Shown: one piece after another, positions 34,516 to 43,885 of the stretch
Layout: each line of letters begins with the position of its first letter
Position numbering within the stretch: the stretch's first letter is position 1
Made by a program: the position numbers and the translations under genes
The notes under the pieces: model-generated
Databases searched by the model: none
What the model was told of the DNA's origin: nothing
Seen by the model: the letters and a program-made list of their open reading frames with translations, nothing else
From: a bacterium
Lineage (GTDB): Bacteria > Planctomycetota > UBA1135 > UBA2386
Length of the DNA: 64,000 bases
Reading direction: 5' to 3'
NCBI GenBank assembly: GCA_030432695.1
Contig: JAUILN010000009.1
Location: 310,001-374,000 of the forward strand

Positions 34516-36317
34516 GCGCGACCGGACGGCTCGGCGCCCGGCCCCTGGCCGATGGGCATTGCGAATTCCGGGTCTGGGCCCCGGATGCGCGGCGGGTCGA
34601 ACTCGATCTGCCGGAGGCCGGACGACGCGAATCGATGACCGCCGGTGAATTCGGCGAGTTCGCCGTCCGGGTGTCGGACGTCGCCGCCGGTGCGCGGTAT
34701 CGCTTCGTCCTGGACGGCGGGGACGCGCTGCCCGATCCGGCCTCGAGGTCACAGCCCGACGGCGTGCACGGTGCCTCGCAGGTGGTCGACACGTCGTTCG
34801 GCTGGACCGACGACGGCTGGGTCGGCATCGGGCTCGAGGACTGCGTGCTGTACGAACTCCACGTCGGCACGTTCTCCGCCGAGGGCACCTTCGATGGGGT
34901 GATCCGGCGGCTGGAAGGTCTCGCCGGGCTCGGCGTCACCATGCTCGAGCTGCTGCCGGTCGCGCAGTTCCCCGGCGAGCGCAACTGGGGCTACGACGGC
35001 GTGTTCCCCCATGCGGTCCAGTCCAGCTACGGCGGCTGGTCGGGGCTGCAGCGACTCGTCGACGCCTGCCACGCGCGGGGCGTCGGCGTGGTGCTCGACG
35101 TGGTCTACAACCACCTCGGTCCCGAGGGCAACGTGTTGGGACGTTACGGGCCGTACTTCACCGACGCCTATGCGACGCCGTGGGGCCGGGCGCTGAACTT
35201 CGACGGCCCGCACAGCGACGGTGTGCGGCGCTATTTCATCGAGCAGGCGGTGGCCTGCATCGAGGAGCTGCACCTCGACGGCCTGCGCCTCGACGCGGTC
35301 CACGCGATCCACGACCGGTCGGCCCGGCCCTTCCTGGAAGAGTTGACCGCCGCGGTGCACGCCGCCGGCGAACGCCTGGGACGTCGGTGTCTGGTCATCG
35401 CCGAGTCCGATCTCAACGCGCCGCGCTTCGTGACGGACGTGGCGCGCGGCGGGCTCGGGATGGACGCCATGTGGTGCGACGACCTGCATCACGCGCTGCA
35501 CGTCGCGCTGACGGGCGAACGCTCCGGCTACTACGAGGACTACGGCGACCTCGCCCAATTCGCGGCGGCCTGGTCGACGGGCATGGCCTTCACCGGGCAG
35601 TGGTCACCGCACCGCAAGCGCGGTCATGGCCGACCGCCGGGCACGATGGAGCCGCGGCGGGCGATCGTCTGCGTCCAGAACCACGACCAGATCGGCAATC
35701 GGCTCCGGGGTGATCGACTGACCGCGAGCTGCGGTCGCGACCAGCTGCGCTTCGCGATGGCGGCGCTCCTGCTGTCGCCGTGCACGCCGATGCTCTTCAT
35801 GGGTGAAGAGCATCTCGAGGAGCGCCCCTTCCAGTACTTCGTAAGCCATGGCGACCCGGACCTCGTCGAAGCGGTACGGACCGGACGCCGAGAGGAGTTC
35901 GCGGCGTTCGGTTGGGCCGAGGAACCGCCCGACCCGCAGGCGGAGCAGACCTTCCGGGACTGCGTTCTGTCGACGCCCGGGCCGGAGGGAATGCGCCACC
36001 GCGAGTTCGTCGCCTCGTTGCTCCGGCTGCGTCGCGAGCTGCTGCGGCACGGCGAGCCGGCACGTGCCGCCGTGCTGGATCCACACACGGTGGTGGCGCA
36101 ACTCGGTGCGGGTGCGAGGGCCCACGTGCTGGCATTCTCCTTCGCCGCCGAAGCGCGGACGCTGGGGTTGCCGGGGGTCGGGGTCGGCTGGCGACGGGTG
36201 TGGTCGTCGGCGATCGAGCAGGTCGAGTTGCGCGTCGAGGATCCCGGCTCGATCGTCCTGCAGGGCTGGGAGGTCGCCGTGTTCGGGGCGGTGCCTCCAG
36301 CCGACCGGAGTCGGTAG
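34512..36317 (+). CDS. treZ: Malto-oligosyltrehalose trehalohydrolase TreZ
   Basis: A 601-residue GH13_10 enzyme that releases trehalose from malto-oligosyltrehalose. The start is the GTG at 34512 inside the GTGA overlap with glgB, directly before the CBM48 pattern 'CEFRVWAPDARRVELDL'. The catalytic barrel shows 'ELLPVAQFPGERNWGYDGV', Asp261 in GLRLDAVHAIHD, Glu in VIAESDLNAPRFV and 'QNHDQIGNRLRGDRL', the usual TreZ signatures. Its partner TreY is encoded convergently just downstream. It is the last gene of the glgE-treS-glgB-treZ run. Confidence 0.95.
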   Translation: MSATGRLGARPLADGHCEFRVWAPDARRVELDLPEAGRRESMTAGEFGEFAVRVSDVAAGARYRFVLDGGDALPDPASRSQPDGVHGASQVVDTSFGWTDDGWVGIGLEDCVLYELHVGTFSAEGTFDGVIRRLEGLAGLGVTMLELLPVAQFPGERNWGYDGVFPHAVQSSYGGWSGLQRLVDACHARGVGVVLDVVYNHLGPEGNVLGRYGPYFTDAYATPWGRALNFDGPHSDGVRRYFIEQAVACIEELHLDGLRLDAVHAIHDRSARPFLEELTAAVHAAGERLGRRCLVIAESDLNAPRFVTDVARGGLGMDAMWCDDLHHALHVALTGERSGYYEDYGDLAQFAAAWSTGMAFTGQWSPHRKRGHGRPPGTMEPRRAIVCVQNHDQIGNRLRGDRLTASCGRDQLRFAMAALLLSPCTPMLFMGEEHLEERPFQYFVSHGDPDLVEAVRTGRREEFAAFGWAEEPPDPQAEQTFRDCVLSTPGPEGMRHREFVASLLRLRRELLRHGEPARAAVLDPHTVVAQLGAGARAHVLAFSFAAEARTLGLPGVGVGWRRVWSSAIEQVELRVEDPGSIVLQGWEVAVFGAVPPADRSR

Positions 36318-36353
36318 TCGGCAGCCGCCAACGGCCCCAGCGACCCGGCGGAT

Positions 36354-36395
36354 CGGTCGTCGATCTTCGGTCGTCGGTCTTGGGTCGTCAGGCGT
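36354..36395. repeat. Three 14-bp tandem repeats between treZ and treY
   Basis: CGGTCGTCGATCTT, CGGTCGTCGGTCTT and the diverged GGGTCGTCAGGCGT follow each other exactly at 14-base spacing. The last unit overlaps the treY stop codon (36388-36390). It is probably slippage-derived; no function is apparent. Confidence 0.75.
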
Positions 36396-38820
36396 CGTCG
36401 CGGACCAGTACCGCGATTCCCAGCGGCTCGCAGAGTCGGCCCGCTCCGACCTCGCCCGCGAGGGTGTCGGGCTCCTCGACCAGCGCCGAGCGCCAGCGAC
36501 CGGCGGGCAGGCTCAGGCGGGCATCGGCCGTCGCGGGCGGGCAGGCCAGCGTATGCCGCGCGAGCGCCACGACGATGCCGTCACCGCGGCGGTAGGCGAG
36601 GAACGACTCCGCATCGGTGCCGTCCCAGAGCAACGCGCGGTAGCCGCCGTCGGGACCGAGGTCGGGCCATCGGTCACGGCGCAGTCGGAGCAGCCGGCGG
36701 AGCAGCCAGGTCTCGAGCGCGGGGTCGTCCGTCGCCAGCGCGCCCGCCAGGTCGCGAGGTACGTGCTCGGTGGAACGCTCCTGCAGCACCGTGAAGTCGA
36801 CCGGTCGGCGGTTGTCCGGATCGACCAGCGCCTCGTTCCAGGTCTCGGAGCCCTGGTAGATATCCGGGATGCCGGGGGCGGTGGTCTTGAGGACGGTCAG
36901 TGCCAGCGCGTGCCGGCGGGCCGCGGGGCGGATCCGCGCCACCCAGGGCTCCAGGCGCGCGAGGAACTCCGTGTCGTCGAGCAGCGCGTAAACGAGGTCC
37001 CGGAGCGCGCGCTCGAAGTCCTCCTCGGGTTCCAGCCACGACGTGTGCAGCTTCGCTTCCCGCTCCGCCTTGATGCTCGCGGCCGCGATGCGTTCCGGGT
37101 CGGCCGGCCAGATGCCCACCAACGTCTGGAACAGCGCGTAGACGGTGTCCGATGCGGGCAGTCCTCCGCTCCGGTGTCGCGTCGCGAGTTCTGCCCAGCG
37201 CCGTGCCTCGCCGTTCCAGTCGGCGGCGACCTCCGACAGCGTCGCGATCCGCAGCCGCACGTCCTCGCTGCGCTTGGTGTCGTGGGTGGAGGTCGCGTTC
37301 AGGGTGCGGGGCCAGCGAGCGCCGCGGGTCCGGCAGAACTCGTGGAAGGCCTCCGACGAGACCCCGAACCGGGCCGGGCTGGAGCCGACCTCGCAGAGTG
37401 CGAGCAGGCGCCGGTCGCAGTAGAGCGCCGTGTCTTCGAGCCCCTTGGCCATCACCGGACCGGAGAGCTGCTGGAGGCGGGCGCGCAGCTCCCGGCTCGT
37501 GGGCGTCTGCAGTTCGCCGCCGACCGCACGCATCAGCAGCTGCAGGACCTCCGGATCGGGCGGAGGCTGGAGTCGCGTCGCGGTGTCCTCGGCCATGCGC
37601 AGGACCTCCCGGTCGTGGGGCGGTGCGCGTCCCTCGTCGTCGACGTAGGTGCGGTAGACCGGCAGCGCCACCAGCAGGGACTCGACCGCGACCCGGGCCT
37701 GGTCGGGGCGGCAGCGCACGCCGTGGTCGCGCGCCGCGTCGCCGAGCAGTCGTCCGAGCCGCTCCGCCTCGCGGGGGAACAGCTCTTCGAGCACCACTCG
37801 CTTCTTCTCCTCCAGGAGTTCGGCGAACTCCGGGCAGGCGCCGGTGCGTTCGCGGCACGTGGCGACCAACGACGCCTTGCCCGCGGGGTCGACGAACAGG
37901 TTGGTCGCGATCTCCAGGAAGTCGTAGCCGGTGGTGCCGTCGACGGGCCAGTCCTCCGGCAGGGGCTCGCCCGGCTCGAGGATCTTCTCGAACAGCAGCC
38001 AGGCGCCGGGGGCGGCCGCGCGCAGGCGCCGGGCGTAGGCGGCGGGGTCGTGGAGTCCATCGGGGTGGTCCACGCGCAGACCGTCGAGCAGGCCTTCGGC
38101 CAGCAGCTGGAGCGGCACGCGGTGCACGTCGTCGAAGACCTCGGGGTCCTCGACGCGGATCCCGGCCAGCGTGGTGATGTCGAAGAACCGCCGCCAGTTC
38201 AGGCTCTGCAGGCCGTCGCGCCAGTACTCCAGCCGGTAGTGCTGTGCGTCGAGCAGGTCCTGGACGCGGCCGCGGTGCAGCTTGATGCCGATCGAGCCGG
38301 AGTTCAGCGGCAGCCGCCGTTCGTACACTCCCAGCATCGGCGCCTTGCCCGGTTCTTCGACGACGCGGAGGTTCCCCGCTTCGATCTCGCGGGAGACCGT
38401 GTCGCCCAGGACCGGCAGGACCACGCGTCGCGCGCCGGTCGCATCGCCCCGGTCCCAGTCGATGTCGAACCACTTTGCGTAGCGGCTGCTCGCCCCGCGA
38501 GCCAGGACGTCGGCCCAGCGCGGATTGCGTTCATCGGCCGCGAGGTGGTTGGGGACGATGTCGAGCAGGACCCCGAGACCGAGTGCGCGGGCCGACTCCA
38601 GGAGGTTCCGGAACGTCGGTTCGCCGCCGCGCGCCGCGTCGATGCGGGACGGGTCGATCACGTCGTAGCCGTGTGTGCTCCCCGGTATCGCCTGGGCGCA
38701 CGGCGAGAGGTAGACGTGGCTCACCCCGAGGTCGACGAGGTAGGGAAGCACGGCGCGCGCCGCTTCGAAGCCGAACTGCTCGGTGAGCTGCAGTCGGTAG
38801 GTGGCCAGGGGAGCATGCAT
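36388..38820 (-). CDS. treY: Malto-oligosyltrehalose synthase TreY
   Basis: An 810-residue GH13_26 enzyme that turns the reducing end of an alpha-1,4-glucan into a trehalosyl unit by internal transglycosylation. It begins 'TYRLQLTEQFGFEAARAVLP' and has 'VSHVYLSPCAQAIPGSTHGY', 'DIVPNHLAADERNPRW', the nucleophile region GLRVDHPDGLHDP, Glu in LLFEKILEPGEPLP and TSTHDTKRSEDVRLR, all typical of TreY. The start ATG at 38820 lies just before the conserved N-terminus; no strong ribosome site precedes it. TreY and TreZ together make trehalose from glucan. It lies 119 bases downstream of the large mosaic gene on the same strand. Confidence 0.95.
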   Translation of the reverse strand: MHAPLATYRLQLTEQFGFEAARAVLPYLVDLGVSHVYLSPCAQAIPGSTHGYDVIDPSRIDAARGGEPTFRNLLESARALGLGVLLDIVPNHLAADERNPRWADVLARGASSRYAKWFDIDWDRGDATGARRVVLPVLGDTVSREIEAGNLRVVEEPGKAPMLGVYERRLPLNSGSIGIKLHRGRVQDLLDAQHYRLEYWRDGLQSLNWRRFFDITTLAGIRVEDPEVFDDVHRVPLQLLAEGLLDGLRVDHPDGLHDPAAYARRLRAAAPGAWLLFEKILEPGEPLPEDWPVDGTTGYDFLEIATNLFVDPAGKASLVATCRERTGACPEFAELLEEKKRVVLEELFPREAERLGRLLGDAARDHGVRCRPDQARVAVESLLVALPVYRTYVDDEGRAPPHDREVLRMAEDTATRLQPPPDPEVLQLLMRAVGGELQTPTSRELRARLQQLSGPVMAKGLEDTALYCDRRLLALCEVGSSPARFGVSSEAFHEFCRTRGARWPRTLNATSTHDTKRSEDVRLRIATLSEVAADWNGEARRWAELATRHRSGGLPASDTVYALFQTLVGIWPADPERIAAASIKAEREAKLHTSWLEPEEDFERALRDLVYALLDDTEFLARLEPWVARIRPAARRHALALTVLKTTAPGIPDIYQGSETWNEALVDPDNRRPVDFTVLQERSTEHVPRDLAGALATDDPALETWLLRRLLRLRRDRWPDLGPDGGYRALLWDGTDAESFLAYRRGDGIVVALARHTLACPPATADARLSLPAGRWRSALVEEPDTLAGEVGAGRLCEPLGIAVLVRDDA

Positions 38821-38939
38821 GCCGGGGGAGGTTCGAGCCGTTGCGGTCGGATCTCCGCATGCGCCGCGTCGCAGCGCGAGGCAAGCCCCTGACTCGCCGG
38901 GTTCCGCTCCCGCCTATCGACGGCCACCGTCGGCGGGGT

Positions 38940-41900
38940 TCACTTCCCCGCGCACCGCACCCGCAGCTCCAGCACCTGCAGGTCGCCGCGCGCGCCGGGG
39001 ATCGTCAGCGTGAGGGTGTTGCGTCCGGCTCGGAGCGGCACGTTGCGCAGCATCAGCTGGTCGATCTTCTTGCCGGCCCCCGTCCGGATCAGCTCGGCCT
39101 CGTGCAGGAAGCTGCCGACGGACGCGGTCACGAGGTCCTTGGGGCCGGAGTTCGAGTAGAGGATCTCCAGGTCGGCAGTGGCCGCGTTCTCGATCGGGAT
39201 CTCCCAGCGGATCGAGCCGCTGGTGCCCTGCGGGACGAACACCGCGCGCCGACCCGAGGGATGGTCGATCGCGAGCGCTGAGCCGCGGAAGCTGGCGCTG
39301 TCGCCCGTGGTCCGGAACTCCTCGCCACGCAGCAGATCGACGGTCGCGTCCTGCTGGCGGAGCCAGGCGACCAGCGCGTTGCGGTCGGCGTTTCCGAGGC
39401 CCGAGGTGTTGCCGTGGCCGGGCCGGGTGAGCACTCCGTGGAGGTTGGCGGCGGAGCCGTCGTGGAAGTATGGCGCGGTCGCCCACACGCCGCGCAACGT
39501 CGGGGTGTCGAAGCCGTCCAGGGCTTGGAAGCGGCGCGTGCCGGAGTGGCGCTGGATCGTGCCGACGTCGTGGCGCAGGTCGAGGCGGCTGTCGGTGCGG
39601 CCGGGGCCCGTGTGACACTGCGCGCAGCCGAGCCGGTCGAACACCGCTCCGCCGGCCTTGGCCTGCGCGGTCATCGTGCCGTCGGTGCGGCGGAACGGAC
39701 TCGGCGGCGCGTGCTCCAGGCTCGCGACGTAGGCGGCGAGCGCGTCGAGCTCCGGCGACAGGCCGGCCTTCGGATCGCCGAGCGGATCCATGCGGGTGCC
39801 GGTGCGCCATTGCGTGCTGCTGAGGAAGCCCAGGCCGGCGAAGCCGCTGCGGATGTCGTTCTCGAAGTCCTGGATCTCGTCGAAGTTGCCGGTCCAGTGC
39901 ACCGGTCCGCCGCCGGCGGTGCGGCCGCCGCGCAGCGAGGTGGTGTTGCGGAAGCCCTCGCCGCGCTGGGTGAAGTCCCAGACGCGGGCATCCTGGCCGC
40001 CGTCGAGGTGGCAGGTCGCGCAGGTCTGGTAGCCTTCGAAGGCCATGCGGGGATCGGCGGCGTCGTAGAACACCCGCTTGCCGAGCAGGACCTGCGGCGA
40101 CAGGGGCTCGGCGACCGGCCAGGCGACGGTGCCCAGCAGGTTGGCCGAGGTATCGGTCGCGTCGAGCAGTGCGGCGACGTCGTAGATCGACACGCCGCGG
40201 CCGAGGAAGTTCAGCACGACCAGGCGGCCGTGGCCGTCGACCTGCAGAGCCTGCGGCGCGAGGCCGGTCGCCAGGCTGGCGAGGGTCTCGCCCGACGCCG
40301 TGTCGCGTACGTCCACGCGGTGGATGCCCTGCAGCGTCACGAACACCAGGTCGCCGAGCGGGCTGTAGGCGACCGCGCTCGGCGAGTCGGCGTCGTTGAG
40401 GTCGATGCGCCCCGGCTTGTCCTCGCGACCGGTTGCCAGGTCGAGCCGGCAGACGATCGGTCGCACGGTGTTGTCGTGGGTGAGCGGCTGGCCGTCGCGG
40501 AGGATGCCACGGTCGGTGTTGTCCTTCTTGGCCGGCACGCGGGCCTCGCTGCCGTCCGGACTGATCGCGACGGCGCGCAGCAGGTTCGGGATGCCGCGGC
40601 CGCTGTCCGGCGTGTCGGGGCCCGGGTCGTCGGCGAGGCCGAAGATGCCGTTCAGGGTCAGGCTCGCGGCGTCGAGGTCGAGGACCTGACCTTCGGTGGC
40701 GGTCGAGAGCAGCCGCGTGACCAGGACCTGACGCGAGTCGGCGCTGACCGCGATGCCGCGCGGCGTGCCGCCGACGTCGAGCGAGGCGACGATCTGGCGG
40801 GTGCTCGGATCGAGTTTCACGATCCGGCCCAGTGCCTCGAGCGCGACGAAGCAGGCCGAGCCGTCGGGCGCGAATGCCAGCCCGGCCGGCTGCGAGGCGT
40901 AGGGCAGCCGGATCGTCGCGACCACCACGTGGTCGAAGGTCCGCACCACCGACAGGTCGTGGGAGTCGCGGTTGGCGACCCACACCTCGCCGCGCCGCGG
41001 CGCCGGGGCCAGGGCGACGGGGTGTTTGCCGACCTCGATGACCTGCAAGGGCGACCTGGTCGGCAGGTCGATCACCGTCACGGTGTGGCCATCGGCCTGC
41101 ACCGCCCAGGCGCGCTGCGTGGTGTCGTCGACGTGCAGTCCACTGCTGGAGGTCGGTCGGTCCGGCGTGGTGGCCCGGTGGACGATCTGCGTGACCGCGC
41201 ACGAACGGTTGCCCGGCGCCGGCGCGGTGAGGCCGAGTTCGTCGATGTCGGGGCCCGGCGTGCCGGCGTCGGCGACCAGCTCGAGGGCGTTGGTACCGGC
41301 CAGCAGCGTCACGTTCGTCACGTGCACGGTCCGCCAGAGCCCCGCGCTGGCGGGAGCGGGCAACGTGATCGTTCCGGTCCTGGCACCGTTGACGTACAGG
41401 GCCAGCGTGCACGAGGCGCCGGTCCGCGATCCGTAGCGGATCGCCAGCGCGTGGTCGCCGGGGTTCGGCACGTGGAGGCTGAAGCCCAGCGAGACGTTGC
41501 GACCGGTGGTGGAGCCGGGGAACGCGGCGTGGCCGGCGCCGTGGTAGCCGGGATTGGTCGTGGAGATGGCGACGCCGCCGCTGTGCGCGCCGTGCTCGGC
41601 CTCGAACAGGATCGCCGCGGAATCCGCGACCGTCAGGTCGTCGACGTTCGGGCCGACGGTGCCCGCGTCGGCCACCAACGCGATCTCGTTGCGTCCACCG
41701 TCGAGCACGACGCCGGGCACGGCGAGCGAGTCCCATCGGGTCCACGAGCCGCTGGCTGCGAATTCCAGGGTCTGGATGCGGCTGCCGTTGACCCACAGGC
41801 CGAGGCTGCGGGGAGTGGCGCCACCGTTGGCAAAGCGGATCGTCAGCTCGGTCGCTCCGCCCGCGCTCTCGACCGCGAAGGTCGTCCGCACCGAGCTGCC

Positions 41901-43661
41901 CTGGTCGCCCGGATAGTCGACGAACGAGGCGCCGCGGTAGCCGGCGTTGTTGATCGCGGTCACGCAGCCGCCGGCGAGCGCGGCGTGCTCGGCCTGGTGG
42001 GTCGCGACGATGCGGTCGGTGACCGTGACCTCCACCGGGAAGCGTCCGGGGTTCGCGTAGCCGTGCGAGGCAAACGGACCACGGGCGCGCGGCGATCCGT
42101 CGCCGAAGTCCCAGGAGTAATCGAAGCGCTCGGTGTCGGGGAACGTGATCCGGAACGCTGCCTGGCTGCCGACCGGGCTGGGGGTCAGCGGGTCGATCCG
42201 GCAGTCGGGGTCTCCGAGGTCGGAGCCGGTGCGGAAGGTCGCGTGCCAGGTCGCGGTCAGCGTGTTGCCGACCAGGTCGGCGATCCCGCCGGCGGGAGCG
42301 ATCACCTCGTACGTCGTGTGCGGCCGCAGCGTGGCGTCCGGCCAGAACGAGACCACCGTCTGCGACACGCCGTAGCGGCCGGGTAGCGCCGCGCCGCCGA
42401 GCGGGCGGACCATCAGGCTCTGCGCGTCGACCGTTGCCAGCTCGATCTGGTCGTCGAACGACAGAGCGATGCGGGAGGTAGGGGGTTGGCCGACCGCGCC
42501 GTTCGCGGGATTGGCGTAGACCACCGTAGGTGCGGCGGTGTCCGGTGCGATCGCGACCGGGGCCAGGAACGAGCCCTGCTCGCCGGCTGCCTGGTCGTCG
42601 CCAAGCACCAGCAGGTTGCCGATCGGCATCGGAAACTGGTCGTCGGTGTCGGGATTGGGGCGCGCCGCGACATGGCCGATCTGCTGCAGCGCGTTGGGGT
42701 CGTCGATTTCGTACTCGAGCACGCCGCCGATGCCGCCCGCCGACCGGCGCAGCGAACCCAGATAGAGATGGCCGTTGCCGAACGCGAGGTACTCGCTCCG
42801 TGGGGTCGCGAAGCTGCCGAGCAGCGTGATCGAGCGCGGATCGCTGGTGACGTCGAAGGTGCGGAGCGGTGACTGCAGGTAGGCCGCGCCGCCGAAGAAC
42901 CCGCCCATGTAGGAACTCGTGCCGGTGGTCGGCCGGTGCGAGTCGAGGACGACCGGATCGTCGGGGTCGCCGATGTCCAGGGTGACGACGCCCGCCGATT
43001 CCTTCGGCGTGGTGACGACTAGCAGATTGCCGAGCGCCCAGAGCGGACCGGCGCTGATCCCGCCGAGCGCCGCCGTAGTGATCCGGCGGACGACCCGCGG
43101 ATTGGCCGGATCGGCCGCGTCGACCACGTGGATACCTGTGTTGGTACCTCCGACCCACACGTAGCGGCCCTGCCAGCTCAATCCCCATACGGCTTCGGTG
43201 TTGTCGCCGTAGTTGATGCCGGGCAGCTGCAGTGCGTTCCTCAGCTGCGGCGCGCGGGCATCGGTGATGTCCCAGAAGTCGATACCGCGTCCCGAGATGG
43301 TGACCGCATGGAGGCGGTGGCCGCCCCGACCATCGGGGTAGCGCGCGAACGAGACCTGATGGCCTTCGGCCTCGCCTGCATTGTGGGGACTGTCCATCGC
43401 GGCGACCTGGGCCGGCGCGTAGGGATCCGAGATGTCCCAGATCTCCTGGTGCCCATTGCCGCTGATGAACAGGTAACCATCCACGACGCACGATTGGTTG
43501 TGATGGACACCGAGGCTCAGGTCGGGGCCGATCTGCCGATACAGCTCCTGGGCTGCATAGCCGCGGTTCGGGATCGTGCCGGACTGCGCGGACGTCTTTG
43601 GGCAGCAGGTCGAGGCGGACGCGAGGGCCAGCGCCAGCAGGATCCGATCGGGAGAGGTCAT
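38940..43661 (-). CDS. Large secreted mosaic protein: LVIVD propeller, Ig/PKD, CBM-like modules, YVTN propeller and dihaem cytochrome domain
   Basis: A 1573-residue exported protein from the ATG at 43661 (another lies at 43667); both start a signal peptide ending near KTSAQ. Modules in order are an LVIVD-type propeller (about 30-390, 'GIDFWDITDARAPQL'), a Big_5-like Ig domain ('ANPANGAVGQPPTSRIALSF'), a PKD domain (DYSWDFGDGSP), two carbohydrate-binding-like beta-sandwiches each starting AEH, and a YVTN propeller ('VGKHPVALAPAPRRGEVWVA'). A cytochrome part follows with c-haem motifs CATCH (Cys1214-His1218) and CAQCH (Cys1346-His1350), and last a C-terminal beta-sandwich. Two such haem sites about 130 residues apart after a propeller recall dihaem peroxidase/MauG-like proteins. 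An extracellular or periplasmic redox role is inferred; the partner is unknown. It precedes treY on the same strand. Confidence 0.88.
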   Translation of the reverse strand: MTSPDRILLALALASASTCCPKTSAQSGTIPNRGYAAQELYRQIGPDLSLGVHHNQSCVVDGYLFISGNGHQEIWDISDPYAPAQVAAMDSPHNAGEAEGHQVSFARYPDGRGGHRLHAVTISGRGIDFWDITDARAPQLRNALQLPGINYGDNTEAVWGLSWQGRYVWVGGTNTGIHVVDAADPANPRVVRRITTAALGGISAGPLWALGNLLVVTTPKESAGVVTLDIGDPDDPVVLDSHRPTTGTSSYMGGFFGGAAYLQSPLRTFDVTSDPRSITLLGSFATPRSEYLAFGNGHLYLGSLRRSAGGIGGVLEYEIDDPNALQQIGHVAARPNPDTDDQFPMPIGNLLVLGDDQAAGEQGSFLAPVAIAPDTAAPTVVYANPANGAVGQPPTSRIALSFDDQIELATVDAQSLMVRPLGGAALPGRYGVSQTVVSFWPDATLRPHTTYEVIAPAGGIADLVGNTLTATWHATFRTGSDLGDPDCRIDPLTPSPVGSQAAFRITFPDTERFDYSWDFGDGSPRARGPFASHGYANPGRFPVEVTVTDRIVATHQAEHAALAGGCVTAINNAGYRGASFVDYPGDQGSSVRTTFAVESAGGATELTIRFANGGATPRSLGLWVNGSRIQTLEFAASGSWTRWDSLAVPGVVLDGGRNEIALVADAGTVGPNVDDLTVADSAAILFEAEHGAHSGGVAISTTNPGYHGAGHAAFPGSTTGRNVSLGFSLHVPNPGDHALAIRYGSRTGASCTLALYVNGARTGTITLPAPASAGLWRTVHVTNVTLLAGTNALELVADAGTPGPDIDELGLTAPAPGNRSCAVTQIVHRATTPDRPTSSSGLHVDDTTQRAWAVQADGHTVTVIDLPTRSPLQVIEVGKHPVALAPAPRRGEVWVANRDSHDLSVVRTFDHVVVATIRLPYASQPAGLAFAPDGSACFVALEALGRIVKLDPSTRQIVASLDVGGTPRGIAVSADSRQVLVTRLLSTATEGQVLDLDAASLTLNGIFGLADDPGPDTPDSGRGIPNLLRAVAISPDGSEARVPAKKDNTDRGILRDGQPLTHDNTVRPIVCRLDLATGREDKPGRIDLNDADSPSAVAYSPLGDLVFVTLQGIHRVDVRDTASGETLASLATGLAPQALQVDGHGRLVVLNFLGRGVSIYDVAALLDATDTSANLLGTVAWPVAEPLSPQVLLGKRVFYDAADPRMAFEGYQTCATCHLDGGQDARVWDFTQRGEGFRNTTSLRGGRTAGGGPVHWTGNFDEIQDFENDIRSGFAGLGFLSSTQWRTGTRMDPLGDPKAGLSPELDALAAYVASLEHAPPSPFRRTDGTMTAQAKAGGAVFDRLGCAQCHTGPGRTDSRLDLRHDVGTIQRHSGTRRFQALDGFDTPTLRGVWATAPYFHDGSAANLHGVLTRPGHGNTSGLGNADRNALVAWLRQQDATVDLLRGEEFRTTGDSASFRGSALAIDHPSGRRAVFVPQGTSGSIRWEIPIENAATADLEILYSNSGPKDLVTASVGSFLHEAELIRTGAGKKIDQLMLRNVPLRAGRNTLTLTIPGARGDLQVLELRVRCAGK

Positions 43662-43885
43662 CGGCATCCATCGTAGACGGATGGCAATGTCGTCGCGCCC
43701 GGTGGTTAACCGGTCGAGTCGACCCATGTGGAGAGATCGGTCGCTCGTGTCGGATTCGTCGAGGTGTGCGCGTGTCCCCGCGATGGGGGCGGAATTGCCG
43801 GCCCTGGCGGTCGCGATGTGCGGCATGCTGTCAGCACGACTTCGTCCCCCGGCCGCGCGGTCGTCGCGGCTGCCAGGTAAACACC
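43662..43885. promoter_or_regulatory. Divergent intergenic region with GGTTAACC palindrome
   Basis: These 224 bases lie between two divergent genes for secreted proteins. They contain the perfect palindrome GGTTAACC at 43704-43711 within CCGGTGGTTAACCGG, which could be an operator. Nothing coding is apparent in it. Confidence 0.3.

Noticed and set aside
39414-42386. Plus-strand open frame of about 990 codons over the mosaic haem protein gene
   Set aside because: It is a shadow of the minus-strand gene, with no signal peptide, motif or fold-like pattern.
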